A stretch of 64,000 nucleotides of DNA from Lichina pygmaea (Eukaryota > Ascomycota > Lichinomycetes > Lichinales > Lichinaceae). A program made the translations under genes and the position numbers. The DNA is taken from positions 1,178,001-1,242,000 of the forward strand of contig OY730170.1 in NCBI GenBank assembly GCA_963422465.1, written 5' to 3'. The notes under the pieces were generated by a model that saw only the letters and a program-made list of their open reading frames with translations, made no database searches and was not told the origin of the DNA. Below are positions 21,800 through 32,899 of this stretch, piece after piece; within the stretch, counting starts at the first letter, position 1; every line of letters begins with the position of its first letter.

Positions 21800-22343
21800 T
21801 GTTACGACCCAGGAGGAACACAGTCTTTATATACTCACAGAAAGCAGCAGACAGGATACTGGACGGAAGTACCAGACAGCGTGACACGGGAACCGGTCAC
21901 GTAACCGGCGAGACAAACCAGGGGGTGCTTGCCGCAGCATGCATATGCACGAACAAGTGAGCAAAGTGAGCAGAGCTCACCCAGCTCGCCGCAGCGTGCA
22001 TGAAAAGTGAGCAAAGTGAGCAGAGCTCACCCAGCTCGCCGCAGCGTGCATGAAAAGTGAGCAAAGTGAGCAGAGCTCACTCTGCTCACGAACTGGGCAT
22101 TATATAGCCAGGCGATAGTTCCTCTATGGAATGATCGTCTTCAACTCATGTTGTGATCCAGACAACTAGATCTACTTCAATACAATCCTTTTGTACGAAG
22201 CTGTTGATCAGGTGTCACCACTACCATGTTCTACCAAACCCCTTCGCGCTCCTTGACACTCCTCTCCTGCGAGAACCAACCCGCCTTCCACCTCTCGCCC
22301 TAATCCTATACTCGGATAGGACAGTGCGGTACAGACTGCAACA
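21800..22343 (+). repeat. 5' LTR of Gypsy A1
   Basis: 544 bases, TGTTACG..TGCAACA. U3 has about three tandem 50-base units, each with the palindrome GTGAGCAGAGCTCAC. A TATA-like tatatag lies at 22,101. The right part from the TATA box on is shared with family B LTRs. Confidence 0.93.
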
Positions 22344-22359
22344 CTTTGAAGACCCTCAA

Positions 22360-23190
22360 GGATGAGTACCTCAGGAGCAACCAACCCTAACTTCCCAGAT
22401 GGAAAGATTAGCGTCGCCAAGCCAGACCTGTTCTACAGCGAAAGGAACAAGGTTGAAGACTGGCTTATGCAACTCCAAGTCTACTTTCAATTCCAACCAG
22501 AGACAAAGCTGCCTAAGGACAAGTGGCCCCTCTTCGCAACCACTTACATGAGAGGCAATGCTTATCGATGGATCAAGCCCTACATCAACAAACATCTCTC
22601 AGGAAACAGAGACCACGACGGCACAACGGAATGGATGACAAAATGGACGCGATTCAAGGAAGAGATCAAAAAGATCCTTGGACTATCTAACAAAGATAAA
22701 GTGGCTATACAAATGATCCAGCACATCAAACAACAACGCTCAGCCGCAGAGTACACCACGCAGTTCAAACAATACTCAGTACTGACTGACTGGGACAACA
22801 ACGCCCTGATGGTCATGTACCGACGTGGACTCAAGGAAAACGTGAAGGATGAAATCACCTTCGATGGACGAGCGGTCGACACACTGGATGAACTTATCGC
22901 ACAAGCAATCAACATCGATGACAAACTATTCAAGCGAGCGATGGAGAAACACCACGACGGAGGATACAGCCACCCCGCATGGCATGTGAGCAACCACTAC
23001 AAGCCGCCTAACAAGGCACTGCCACATGACCCATATGGCTATGCACCCATGGAACTGGATGCAGTCCACCACAAGGGAAGGTTCACGAAGGGAAGGAACA
23101 ATAAAAAGGGGAAAGCACTAAAGTGCTATGCCTGTGGCAAGCTAGGCCACATGGCGAAAGACTGTCGTTCAAAGAACAAGGTGCACTGAC
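22360..23190 (+). other. gag region of Gypsy A1
   Basis: Retrotransposon gag-type capsid domain (DWLMQLQVYFQFQPE, YMRGNAYRWI) followed by a CCHC zinc knuckle, CYACGKLGHMAKDC, at about 23,130-23,171. It starts with ATG shortly after the LTR. Confidence 0.85.
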
Positions 23191-23453
23191 AGCAACTTAA
23201 TACACTTGACGGAGACTGGAATGTCATTGAGCCAGAGGACCCACCAGGAGAGGCTCAGCTATCCCTCGAACAATGGGACAACTACAATCAGACATTGGAA
23301 GCAGCCCACCAACTGGCAACATCAGGAGGCAAGGACCTACCAGAACAGACAGGTCAGGACAAGGGACAGGAGCCCTTAACCACCTCTGATGGGGACTGAG
23401 ACAAACCCACATCTATCAAAGAAGAAATACCACGAGGAAGCTATGCTTACAGC

Positions 23454-23862
23454 ATGGACCCACGAAATCTACGGCACGGCGAACTACAGTGGAGGTTTTG
23501 CACAAAGCACTACTGCACCTACCACAAACAACTACGAAGGTACGGAGGACATTCACCCTACCACGCCACCTGCCACAAGCATTGGGTCAATTGCGAGAAG
23601 GATGCGTGTGAGATCCATCTTTGGGACAAACGCCAACACACTGCATTCCCCGGGCACACACATGATTGGCACGAACACCTCATGTTCCTACAGCAAGGCA
23701 ACAACTACAACTGCTACATCAACAATTGGCAGTACTGCCTCAAGCCTGGATGTGACAAGCATCAGCAAGACAAATTCATGAACAGATTCCTCAGAACTGA
23801 TGGGAATGGCTGGACCTATTGCCCAGTCAGTGGTAAGACACTTCAATCAGGAAAAGACTGAA
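23454..23862 (+). other. Triplicated W-x2-C-x4-C-x2-H module of Gypsy A1
   Basis: A region of about 135 residues between the zinc knuckle and the protease. It holds three units of the same spacing: WRFCTKHYCTYH, WVNCEKDACEIH and WQYCLKPGCDKH, each followed by basic residues and histidine-rich linkers. A related GWTYCPVSG follows. The module recurs in family B and in the second A copy. It resembles a zinc-binding repeat, not a known Gypsy domain (inference). Confidence 0.7.
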
Positions 23863-23899
23863 CTCCCTTGTCAAGGGGTGACATCAGGAGCTCAACAAC

Positions 23900-26800
23900 A
23901 TGACCCCTAGCAACGCAAAGCACCTGCGATTGCCTGTGTCACTACACGCCAACACGCCAGTACGGACATACGCACTTGTGGACTCTGGAGCCAGCAGAAA
24001 CTACATCTCAAGACAACTTTATGATACCCTCGGCACTGGAAGGAGACGCAAGCAGCAGCCCTATCAGCTCGCGATGGCAAATGGACAGACAGAGCTAGTC
24101 TGCCATGAGACGCAGCCAATGGAAATGGTTACCGGACACCATGCTGAAAGGATCCACCTTGATATTGTCGAGTTGGCCACTCAGGATATCTATTTGGAGA
24201 TACCTTGGCTAAAGAAGCACAACCCAGTTGTTAACTGGAAGACAGGAGTACTCACATTTAGGAACTGCACTAACAACACAGCTCAGACCTGTTACCAGCC
24301 GCAGAAGGTGTGGACAGATGAGGGAAGGAGTCCTCAGTGGAACCTCACTGACAGAAAGGACAACTCTCAAAAGAAGAGGTCTGCCTTGACAGGCACACCC
24401 CGGAACCAGGTGGCCAAACAGTCAGAGATAAAGAGAGAGGAAGTTGTTAACCCTCTGGAGATCCCTGAAGAGTACTGACCTGGGTATGATAACCTCTTTC
24501 AGGAAGAGACAACAACAGCAGTGTTGCCTAAGCACCAATCTTGGGATTATGAGATCAAGTTGCAACCAGGGACAGAGCCAGGATTTGGACCAATTTACCA
24601 GTTATCAGAGAAAGAGCTCCAAGTACTTCACGAGTACCTGGAGGAAAACCTGAAAAAGGGTTTCATTCAAGAATCTCAATCGCCAGCAGGATACCTGATA
24701 CTATTTGCACCAAAGAAAGACAGAAGTCTTCGACTTTGTGTGGATTACAGGAAACTCAACAACATTACCATCAAGAACTGATATCTGTTGCCAAATGCGA
24801 ATGAATTGTGAGACAGGATCAGCCAAGCTACAATCTTTACCAAGCTGGACTTGAAAGGAGCATACAACCTGATACGCATGAAAGAAGGAGAAGAATGGAA
24901 GACAGTCTTCAGAACCTGATACAGACACTACGAGTATCTGGTTATGCTATTCAGACTCACGAACACACCAGCAACATGTTAAGCATTGATCAACAACGTC
25001 ATCAGAGCACACCTGGACCAAACAGCTATCGCCTACCTGGACAACATTCTTGTCTACTCGAACACGCAACAGGAACATACCAAACATGTGAAGGATGTTC
25101 TACAATGCCTACAACAGGCAGAGCTCAAGCTCAACCCAAAGAAATGCGAGTCCAACAAACTGGAAGTTGAATTCCTTGGATATGTCATAGGGATTGAAGG
25201 GATCAAGATTGACCCTGAGAAAATCAAAGTGATTCAGCAATGGCCAACACTGATGTCAGTTAAGGAAGTACAAGCCTTCCTAGGATTTGCCAACTTCAAC
25301 TGACAGTTCATAAAGAACTACTCACAGATAGCAACACCACTGACAGAACTCACAAAGAAGAACGTGGAGTACCGGTGGACGGAGAGACAACAAAAAGTAT
25401 TCCAACAGCTCAAGGACACTTGCGCCAAGGAACCAGTTCTCCTCAACTTCAAGACAGGCCAACCAACATGAATCAAGACAGATGCTTCAGATCAGGCAGT
25501 AGGAGTATGTCTATACCAACAGGCAGACAGCAAGTGGCACCCAGTTGCCTACTACTCACGAAAAATGACACAAGCAGAACAAAACTATAATATCCACGAC
25601 AAAGAGCTATTGGCAGTTGTCAACACACTCGAACACTGGAGAGTGTACGCGGAAAGCAGTTCTGAACTCACTGTTCTCACAGACCACAAGAATCTGACAA
25701 CGTTCACAACAACCAAGAAGCTGAACAGATGGCAAGTCAGATGGGCTGAACTCCTAGGGCAACACAAGTTCAAGATCTTGTACACCCCTGGACAAGACAA
25801 CAGGAGAGCAGACGCACTAAGCTGACAAAAAGACCACATGGAAGATGATGAACACCAAGGAATAATCTTACAGCAGGACCAGCAAGGAAACCTGGTGCCT
25901 CAGCCACAGATCAACAAGCTCACGGCAGAAGACACTGAAGAACTAATAAGGAACTACCACAACAATCCAGCACATGGTCACCCAGGAATCTCCAAGACCA
26001 CAGACCTTATCCAACAGGCAGGGAACAATGTTATTAACCTCTGACAACATGTCACAAACTACATCAGCAAGTATCTACTATGCCAGAAAAACAAACATGG
26101 AAGACATAAGCTATACAGAGAAGGACACCCGAACACAATACCGAGAGGCCTGTGGGAAGACGTGTCAATAGACTTCATCACAAAGCTACCCAAGTCCAAA
26201 GACCCAGTCACAGGAATCACCTACAACTTGATTATGGTGATAGTGGACAGATTCACAAAATATCTAATAGTGGTACTATTCAAGGAGACCCACACAGCAG
26301 AACAGTTGGGACACCTTTTACTGGACAGATTAGTCAGAGACCACAGAGTTCTGATCATGATCATTACAGACAGAGACAAACTCTTCACATCCAACTACTG
26401 GAAGACAATCAGTGCAGCCATAGGAACAAAACCCAAAATGTCTACAGCCTATCACCCACGAACTGACAGCCAGACAGAGCAAGCAAACCAAGTCCTGGAG
26501 ACTTACTTACAGCATTACATCAACCAGACCCACAGCAATTAGGTACAGTTATTACCGGTGGCACAGCTGGCAATCAACCAGCACAGATCAGACTCAACAA
26601 AGGAATCACTATTTTTTGCTAATTTTGGATGACATGTGAACATTGGGATGCCAAGCAGAGCTTCACCAAACATGGAGAAAGTACTCCAACATGACAAGCT
26701 CCTATGACAAACACACACAATGATGAGGCACTACCTTCAAGAGACCTCAGAAAGAATGCAACATCAAATGGACAAGAAATCAAAAATGGCACCTCAGCTA

Positions 26801-27200
26801 AAGAAGGGGGATAAAGTCTACCTCCTTACAAGAAATTGGAAAACAAAGAAACCAAAGACAAAGAAACTTGACAACATCAAGGTCAGACTATTTTCAGTCG
26901 AAGAAAAAACAGGACCAGTCAACATCAAGATACAACTACCAAGGGATGCCAGAGTCCATCCAAACTTTCATATATCAATGATTGAACCAGCCGACCAGAG
27001 CACACCCTTGCAGGAAACATTCTATTACCAACCCGAAGAAGAACAAGAGTTTGAGGTTGAACAGATCCTGGCTAGAAAAAGTCAGCAATACCTTGTCAAG
27101 TGGAAAGGATACCCAGACTTGGAAAATACCTGGGAACCACTCAAGAACCTCGCGAACTGCCGGCTTCTTCTGCGACAGTTTCAGCAGGAGCAGGACTGAA
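23900..27200 (+). other. pol region of Gypsy A1
   Basis: Domains in order. Retropepsin carries ALVDSGASRNYIS (about 23,970). RT carries [17 protein letters not shown] (about 24,725) through about 25,300. RNase H is at about 25,560-25,825. Integrase, about 25,840-26,540, has an H2C2-like half and DFITKLPKSKDPVTGI..VDRFTKYL. A chromodomain, about 27,050-27,195, has YLVKWKGYPDLENTWEPL. The chromodomain places it in the chromovirus branch of Ty3/gypsy. The region is a broken fossil. Confidence 0.88.
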
Positions 27201-27326
27201 CAGCTCGGCCTGCAGGAGGGATGTGTTAATAACTGATCAAGTCAAATCCTCACCATCCGACTCCATCTCTTTCACCAAGCACTGAAGCTTCTGCCTTGCA
27301 CAGACCTCAGCGCCCTCTAACACCTT

Positions 27327-27641
27327 TCACTTCTGAGACAGACAAGCCTGCACTGTGGCATGTTGTTCAAAGAGTGCATCATGTGTTGCCTCGTCAGCGG
27401 CAACATCCTCACGGAGGTTGTCCCGGGACATGTTCAAAGATTCCCAGGACACAGAGACACAAGACCTTCCGCGCTGAGTGCACACAGCACATTTCAACTT
27501 ATCATCTTCTCCCAGCATCTGGAAGCACGGACAACCACAGAGAACACAAAAGTCGCAGGGCGTACGTGAAACAAAACCCTGATTGCAGATTTGAGCAGCC
27601 AGCTGAGTTCGGCTAACAGTCGCACATGACTTTGGAGGCAT
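27327..27641 (-). CDS. Antisense Zn2Cys6-like small protein of Gypsy A1
   Basis: A 104-codon frame opposite to gag-pol, starting at ATG 27,641, only 44 bases from the 3' LTR. Its cysteines are spaced C-x2-C-x6-C-x11-C-x2-C-x6-C, from CDFC to RSC. This is the arrangement of the GAL4-type fungal binuclear zinc cluster. SVSWESLN and a short alpha-helical tail rich in A, D, E and Q follow. The same frame, at the same distance from the LTR, is present in family B (plus strand, 37,231) and in the second A copy (52,403), with every cysteine kept. Transcription would have to start inside the LTR. A role as a DNA-binding regulator is inference; it may also be a captured host gene fragment. Confidence 0.65.
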   Translation of the reverse strand: MPPKSCATVSRTQLAAQICNQGFVSRTPCDFCVLCGCPCFQMLGEDDKLKCAVCTQRGRSCVSVSWESLNMSRDNLREDVAADEATHDALFEQHATVQACLSQK

Positions 27642-27684
27642 GACCAGATTTCATCAAGATGATGAAAGATGGAGAGGAGGATAG

Positions 27685-28278
27685 TGTTATGACCCAGGAG
27701 GAACACAGTCTTTATATACTCACAGAAAGCAGCAGACAGGATACTGGACAGAAGTACCAGACAGCGTGACATGGGAACCGGTCACGTGACTGGCGAGACA
27801 AACCAGGAAGTGCTCGCCGCAGCATGCATATGCATGAACAAGTGAGCAAAGTGAGCAGAGCTCACCCAGCTCACCGCAGCGTGCATGAAAAGTGAGCAAA
27901 GTGAGCAGAGCTCACCCAGCTCACCGCAGCGTGCATGAAAAGTGAGCAAAGTGAGCAGAGCTCACCCAGCTCACCGCAGTGTGCATGAAAAGTGAGCAAA
28001 GTGAGCAGAGCTCACTCTGCTCATGAACTGGGCACTATATAGCCAGGCGATAGTTCCCCTATGGAACAATTGTCTTCAACTCATGTTGTGATCCAGACAA
28101 CTAGATCTACTTTAATACAATCCTTTTGTACGAAGCTGTTGATCAGGTGTCACCACCACCATGTTCCACCAAACCCCTTCACACTCCTTGACACTCCTCT
28201 CCTGCGAGAACCAACCCGCCTTCCACCTCTCACCCTAATCCTATACTCGGATAGGACAGTACGGTACAGACCGCAACA
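27685..28278 (+). repeat. 3' LTR of Gypsy A1
   Basis: 594 bases, preceded by a purine tract (gatggagaggaggatag). It has one more 50-base U3 unit than the 5' LTR. Followed by target duplication AATAC and the rest of LINE1. Confidence 0.93.
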
Positions 28279-29514
28279 AATACTCAGATCTGTACTGAAC
28301 TATGCAGTGGGAATTTGGTTCAACCCACTCAGAAAATCCTCTAATATTTCCTCTCTTATCATATTCCAAAACAAATGTCTGAGACTTATTGGGGGTGCTT
28401 TCAAAGCCACTCCTTCTTTTCTATTAGAGAGTGAGCTTTTTCTTTTACCTCTAGATCTCTATTTTAAATTTCGCACAGCTTGTTTTCTATCTTCTATCCA
28501 AACCTCCTCTCTGAAAGACTTTCTTGACAGTACCTTTTCTACTATTTCTTCCTATACTTCTTCACTGAGGAAACTTTTAAAGAAATCCTCAACTATCTCT
28601 CCTAATTGGAAGTTCACTTGGTTAAGTCAAATAACTACTAACCAGGCTAGTTCAAAGAAAGAACTACAAATACTCTTTACTAAAGAGTGGGAAAACCAAT
28701 AGGAGGAGAAGAAAAGAAAAGGCTATGCTGGATGGCAGGTGTTTTGCCAAAAACCTCACTACAACAACCTAAAGCTCTACAAAGAGCTACAGAAAGCTGA
28801 GGCAAGTCTACTACTGCAAACCAGAACTGGGAGAATTGGTCTAGCAAGTTTTCTTTTCAGAGCTGGAGTCCCTGACTTTCCTACCCCCCTATGCATGTGT
28901 GGTCAAGCAGAAGAGACAGTAAAGCATATTACCTCTTCATGCTCTCTCTACTCAAGTCAAAGACAACATGCTCTCTTTAACCCCCAAGATTTCACTACTA
29001 TTATTTCAAACCCAGAGCTTCTACAGAAGTTTCTGTACTGGTTTATGTCTTTGAAAAGACTAAACCAATTTAATCTGGCTTTCAAACTTCACTATTCACA
29101 CTCCAACATCTAGAAGCTTTTCCTACCAGACACTACAAGATTTCCTTTTGCTACACTTTCTAGTCACCTCCCTGTCTTCAGTTTTTATTCCTTTAAAGGT
29201 TTTCTGAAGAAGTTCACTATTAGCTGGAAGATCTGCATGGCTGTAAAGCTACAAACAGTGTAAGAATCAAATCAAAAATCAAAAAAACCAAGGTCAATCT
29301 CATGACCTTCTTGATACCTGGGTGCAAGATCTGAACAATACTGAGGCATATTTTGCTGTCTCTGAGAAAGGGTGGACTAATAATAATCTAGGTCTGCAAT
29401 GGTTGGAGAAAGTCTTCAACAAGTCTACCAGAACTCAGACAGGACAAAGCCGTCGTTGTCTTCTTATTGTTGATAGCCATTCTAGCCATGTTAATCTTCC
29501 TTTCCTTGAATATG

Positions 29515-29854
29515 TGTTAAGGCCTAGGCCGGAACAGCCTAGGTAAGCAAGGGAGGTGTGTTAGTCACACGGAACAACGTCCGACCGACCAGAGGACGAG
29601 CAGGAGCTAAGCGAGGAGCTCGACCACGCGAAGGGACGATACCCCTCAAGGAAGACCCCCCCCTTGGGCATCTGTATAAAGACCGCCCCAAAAGCCTAGA
29701 GGGATTAGCTCTCCAGGCTGAACATCGTATTAGAACAATAGTACAGGGAGAGCTACCCACCTGTCTATTCACCTATCGAGTCCCTGTCTAGAATCCGCCC
29801 TGCGAAGCAACAGACCGTACTGATTTCTGTGTGAACCCGGCCCGGCCTTTAACA
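29515..29854 (+). repeat. Solo LTR, family X
   Basis: 340 bases, TGTTAAGGCC..GGCCTTTAACA, with imperfect inverted ends, a tataaa box at about 29,676 and a 5-base target duplication ATATG on both sides (29,510-29,514 and 29,855-29,859). No internal region remains. It interrupts the Fot1-type transposase. Confidence 0.9.
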
Positions 29855-30063
29855 ATATGCTGATGCAAATAGTATTATTATTCTTGTACTACCTCCTCAT
29901 ACTACCCATTGATTACAGCCTCTTGATATTGGTCTTTTCTCTCCCCTAGCACAACACTATTCCCAACAGCTTGATGTTGTGATGTGTAACAGCTTAGGCA
30001 TTACATCTATCACAAAACACATCTTCTGGCCTATCTTCTACTCTGCGTGGCAAAAAAGCTTTA

Positions 30064-30663
30064 TGTTACGACCTATGGGATGGGAGCCACTCATTTATAG
30101 GCAATCAGACTGTGGGCCAGGCAAGAGGACACCATGGAAGTCAAGTGACCAACCAACAAGGGGTCACGTGACTGTTGAGACACACAGAAGTCTTGACGCA
30201 GGATGTATGAAGTATTGAGACAATCTCACCAGTCTTGACGCAGGATGCATGAAGCATTGAGACAATCTCACCAGTCTTGACACAGGATACATGAAGTATC
30301 AAGACAATCTCACCAGTCTTGACACAGGGTGCATAACATGGTGGGACTGTCGAGACAATCTCACCTGTCTTGATGTCGAGACTGTTAAGACAATCTTGAT
30401 TGTCTTGACAGGCCAGCACTATATAGTCTGACAATAGTTCCTCTATGGAACAATTGTCTTCAACTCATGTTGTAATCCAGACAACTAGATCTACTTCAAT
30501 ACAATCCTTTTGTACAAAGCCATTGATCAGGTGTCACCACCACCATGTTCCACCAAACCCCTTCGCACTCCTTGACACTCCTCTCCTGCGAGAACCAACC
30601 CACCTTCCGCATCTCACCCTTAATCCTATACTCGGTTAGGACAGCATGGTACAGACCGCAACA
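30064..30663 (+). repeat. Solo LTR, family B
   Basis: 600 bases, TGTTACGACC..CCGCAACA, with target duplication CTTTA (30,059-30,063 and 30,664-30,668). U3 has tandem units of about 42 bases built on gtcttgacgcaggatgcatgaa and related inverted GTCTTGAC/GTCAAGAC words. Confidence 0.9.
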
Positions 30664-31117
30664 CTTTACAACTGAGAATATTCAGTCAGCTTTTGAGACT
30701 ACTGGTATCTTTCCCCTGAATACTTCTTGAGTACTTGATGTTCTTAATCCACCTTCTCATACACCTCAGAAACCTGCCCCTATCTGTGCTAAGACTCCTG
30801 TTACATTCAAATCTTTCTGTTATGCAATTTGAGCGCAGAAGAAAGCTACTTCCTCAGAAGGGCTTGAGCAGATCAGTGATGGCTTTGCAAAAGTTATCAC
30901 AGAGCGAGATCTCTATAAAGCTACAGTGGAACAGCTAACACAGGCTCTACTAATAGAGAAGAAGAAGAAACAGCAAGGAAAGCAGCTTAATCTGCTTGGA
31001 GAGAAGGATAATAAGCCTCAGATCTTCACTCCAACAAAAATCCAAGTAGCACTTGCAAGTTGTGACAAGGCAATGGCAGAGCAGAACTCGAGCCTAACTG
31101 ATTCAGTAACCTTGACC

Positions 31118-31379
31118 TGACTTGGCTTGAGACTTGAGACTTGGATTGATGTACAAGACGAAAGACGAGGAAGGAAAAGAGAAAAGAAGAAGAGAAGAAG
31201 CTGGGGGAGCAGGAGAAGTTCTTATAGGCAGGGGATCAGGCAATGGCAGAGCAAACAGGCAAACAGTGCAGATGGGACTTCCTGGCAACAGCGGAGCATA
31301 CAGGCAAACAGTGCAGATGGGACTTCCCGGCAAGGTGTGTGACTTGTGCCAGATATGCAACTGGGCCAGAACTGTGACA
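31118..31379 (-). repeat. 3' LTR of Gypsy C, copy 1
   Basis: A short LTR of about 262 bases, TGTCACAG..AAGTCA on the minus strand, with a ctataag box and a doubled segment (GGAAGTCCCATCTGCACTG, two copies). It is preceded on the minus strand by a G-rich polypurine tract. The outer edge is inferred, since the other LTR is not in the window. Confidence 0.65.
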
Positions 31380-32899
31380 TTACCCCCCTCCTTCACATGG
31401 CCAACTCCTGTGAGCCTCAGGCTGCTCATGGGTGTAGTTCTGTGGCTGTGGCTTCCTTGGGTATTTCTCATGGAAGTTGTAGATGGTGTCTTTGGTGTTG
31501 TCAAGATGCTCAATAGGCTCTTCAGTGGCATCTTCAATTGGCTATCCAGACTATTTGACTGGGTACTTGAACTTCTGTCAAGATGTTGCTGGCTTGGAGT
31601 CAAGGATTTCTTCAACCTGGAACTCTTCATCTGTGTCTTGACCAATGACAGGGCCAGGATGTTCATTTGATTGGCCAGGGATAGGATTGGCAGGTGTCAG
31701 ACATAGAAGGGAAACATGAAAGACAGGGTGGATCTTGAGAGTGTGTGGAAGCTCCAGATGGCAGGCACAGCTTCCGACTGTCTTCAACACCTTGAATAGT
31801 CCAATCCACTTGTTGTCAAGCTTTTTGCATGGGTGGCATGTCCTGATATTCTTGGTATTCAGCCAAACAAGATCTCCAGTTTGATAGGACAGTGACAGGA
31901 CTTGATGCAAATTGGTGGTGTGAGCTTGAGCTTCCTGGGATAGTCGGAGTTCAGCTTGCAACTGTTCCAGAATCTGCGTTATTTCTCCAGAGATTTCCAT
32001 AGCATCTTGGTTGCAGGCTTCACTCGTGGGTGTGATGCTGAGCTGTGGATGGAACCCTTTGTTGGCAAAGAACAGTGACATGCCAGAGGAATCAGACTGG
32101 GAGTTGTTCTGCGTGAACTCTGCCAGAGGAAGCTATTGGACCCAGTCATCTTGGAGATAGTTGACATAGGATCTCAGGTAATGTTCAAGCTCCTGATTCT
32201 CTTGTTCTGTCTGACTATCTGTCTCTGGGTGGTGTCCTGAGGATAGTCGTAGCATGATGTCAAGATGGGTACAGAGTGCTTTCCAGAATAAGCTGACAAA
32301 CTGACCTCCTCTGTCTGAGACAATACTCCTGGGTAAGCCATGGGTACAGACAACAAACTGGATGAACATCTGGACAAGATGCAAGGTTGTTATCTCAGCA
32401 CATAGCACAAAGTGGTGTTCTTTGGTGAGACAGTCAGTGATGACCCAGATGTGCTTGGCACCAGGGAAGCAGGCATCTCTTGACTTGGGCAAGTCAGTAA
32501 TAAAATCCATAGCCAGATCCTGCCAATGTTGCTGAGGCATGGGAAAAGACAGCAGCTCTCCTTGGTGATCACAGGCAGGCTTTGCTTGAGAGCAGACATG
32601 ACAATTCCTGATGTACTGCTGTATGATGTTCACCATCTTTGGCCAATAGTACCAACAAGACAGAAGATTGTGGGTCTTGGCAATCCCAGTGTGGCCAGCC
32701 ATTGCTTGGTCATGGGCTTCTTGGAACAGGTGTAGGTGTAGCTTATTGTTCTCAGGGATCCAGAGTCAGTTCTTGTAGAAGAGACAGTTATTTTCCAAGC
32801 TGCAGTCTGAGAGAGACACTTCTCAACTGTGCCTGACACTATCTCTTAGCATCTGTGACACTGTTGCCACTGGATCACCTTCAGCAAGGTTGTTATAGG

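Larger units (their letters stand above)
21800..28278 (+). mobile_element. Gypsy element A1 (chromodomain Ty3 type), full length, broken
   Basis: A fossil chromovirus-type LTR element of 6.5 kb inserted in LINE1, with target duplication AATAC on both sides. The order is LTR, gag with CCHC knuckle, a Cys/His-rich module, retropepsin, RT, RNase H, integrase, chromodomain, a short antisense frame, polypurine tract and LTR. Coding is broken in roughly ten places. The two LTRs differ by several percent, nearly all transitions, so LTR divergence overstates age if RIP acted. The copy at 46,512-53,103 is the same insertion carried by the segmental duplication. Confidence 0.93.
20439..29286 (+). mobile_element. 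LINE1 copy 1: 5'-truncated non-LTR retrotransposon carrying a Gypsy insert
   Basis: A non-LTR element flanked by the 14-base target duplication ACCAAGGTCAATCT (20,425-20,438 and 29,287-29,300). The 5' end lies inside the ORF, just upstream of the RT. The RT has KAWRPIALLNTTGKLMEAI, LSLDISGAYDRVLP, GVPQGSPLSPILF and the catalytic FADDTNLL, all intact up to the Gypsy insertion at 21,800. Coding resumes at 28,284 with the post-RT region and a C-terminal zinc motif (CMCGQAEETVKHITSSC), ending at 29,111-29,113. A TAG near 28,700 replaces a tryptophan codon seen in copy 2. The 3' tail is an A-rich aaatc repeat. I see no RNase H domain. The arrangement fits fungal Tad-like or I/Jockey-group LINEs; I do not assign a clade. 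Confidence 0.85.
29301..31117 (+). mobile_element. Fot1/pogo-type transposon, 3' part of transposase (copy 1)
   Basis: Continuation of the transposase cut at 20,438. It has TWVQDLNNTEAYFAVSEKGWTNN, the second catalytic block LLIVDSHSSHVNL at about 29,463, and the third LPPHTTH-LQPLDIGLFSPL after a solo LTR. After a second solo LTR (30,064-30,663) come TTENIQSAFETTGIFPLN and a lysine-rich C-terminal helix, with a stop just before 31,118. Host-side pieces are 29,301-29,514, 29,855-30,063 and 30,664-31,117. A few premature stops mark it as dead (for example TGA in the HTTH-LQPL block). Its 3' terminal repeat is not visible because Gypsy C starts at 31,118. Confidence 0.85.

Noticed and set aside
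21960-22090. Regularly spaced repeats resembling a CRISPR array
   Set aside because: Contiguous 50-base tandem units without unique spacers, inside an LTR of a eukaryotic element.
27296-27616. Plus-strand frame opposite the Zn2Cys6-like frame
   Set aside because: No cysteine pattern or similarity, and no counterpart was noted in family B; the minus-strand frame is the conserved one.
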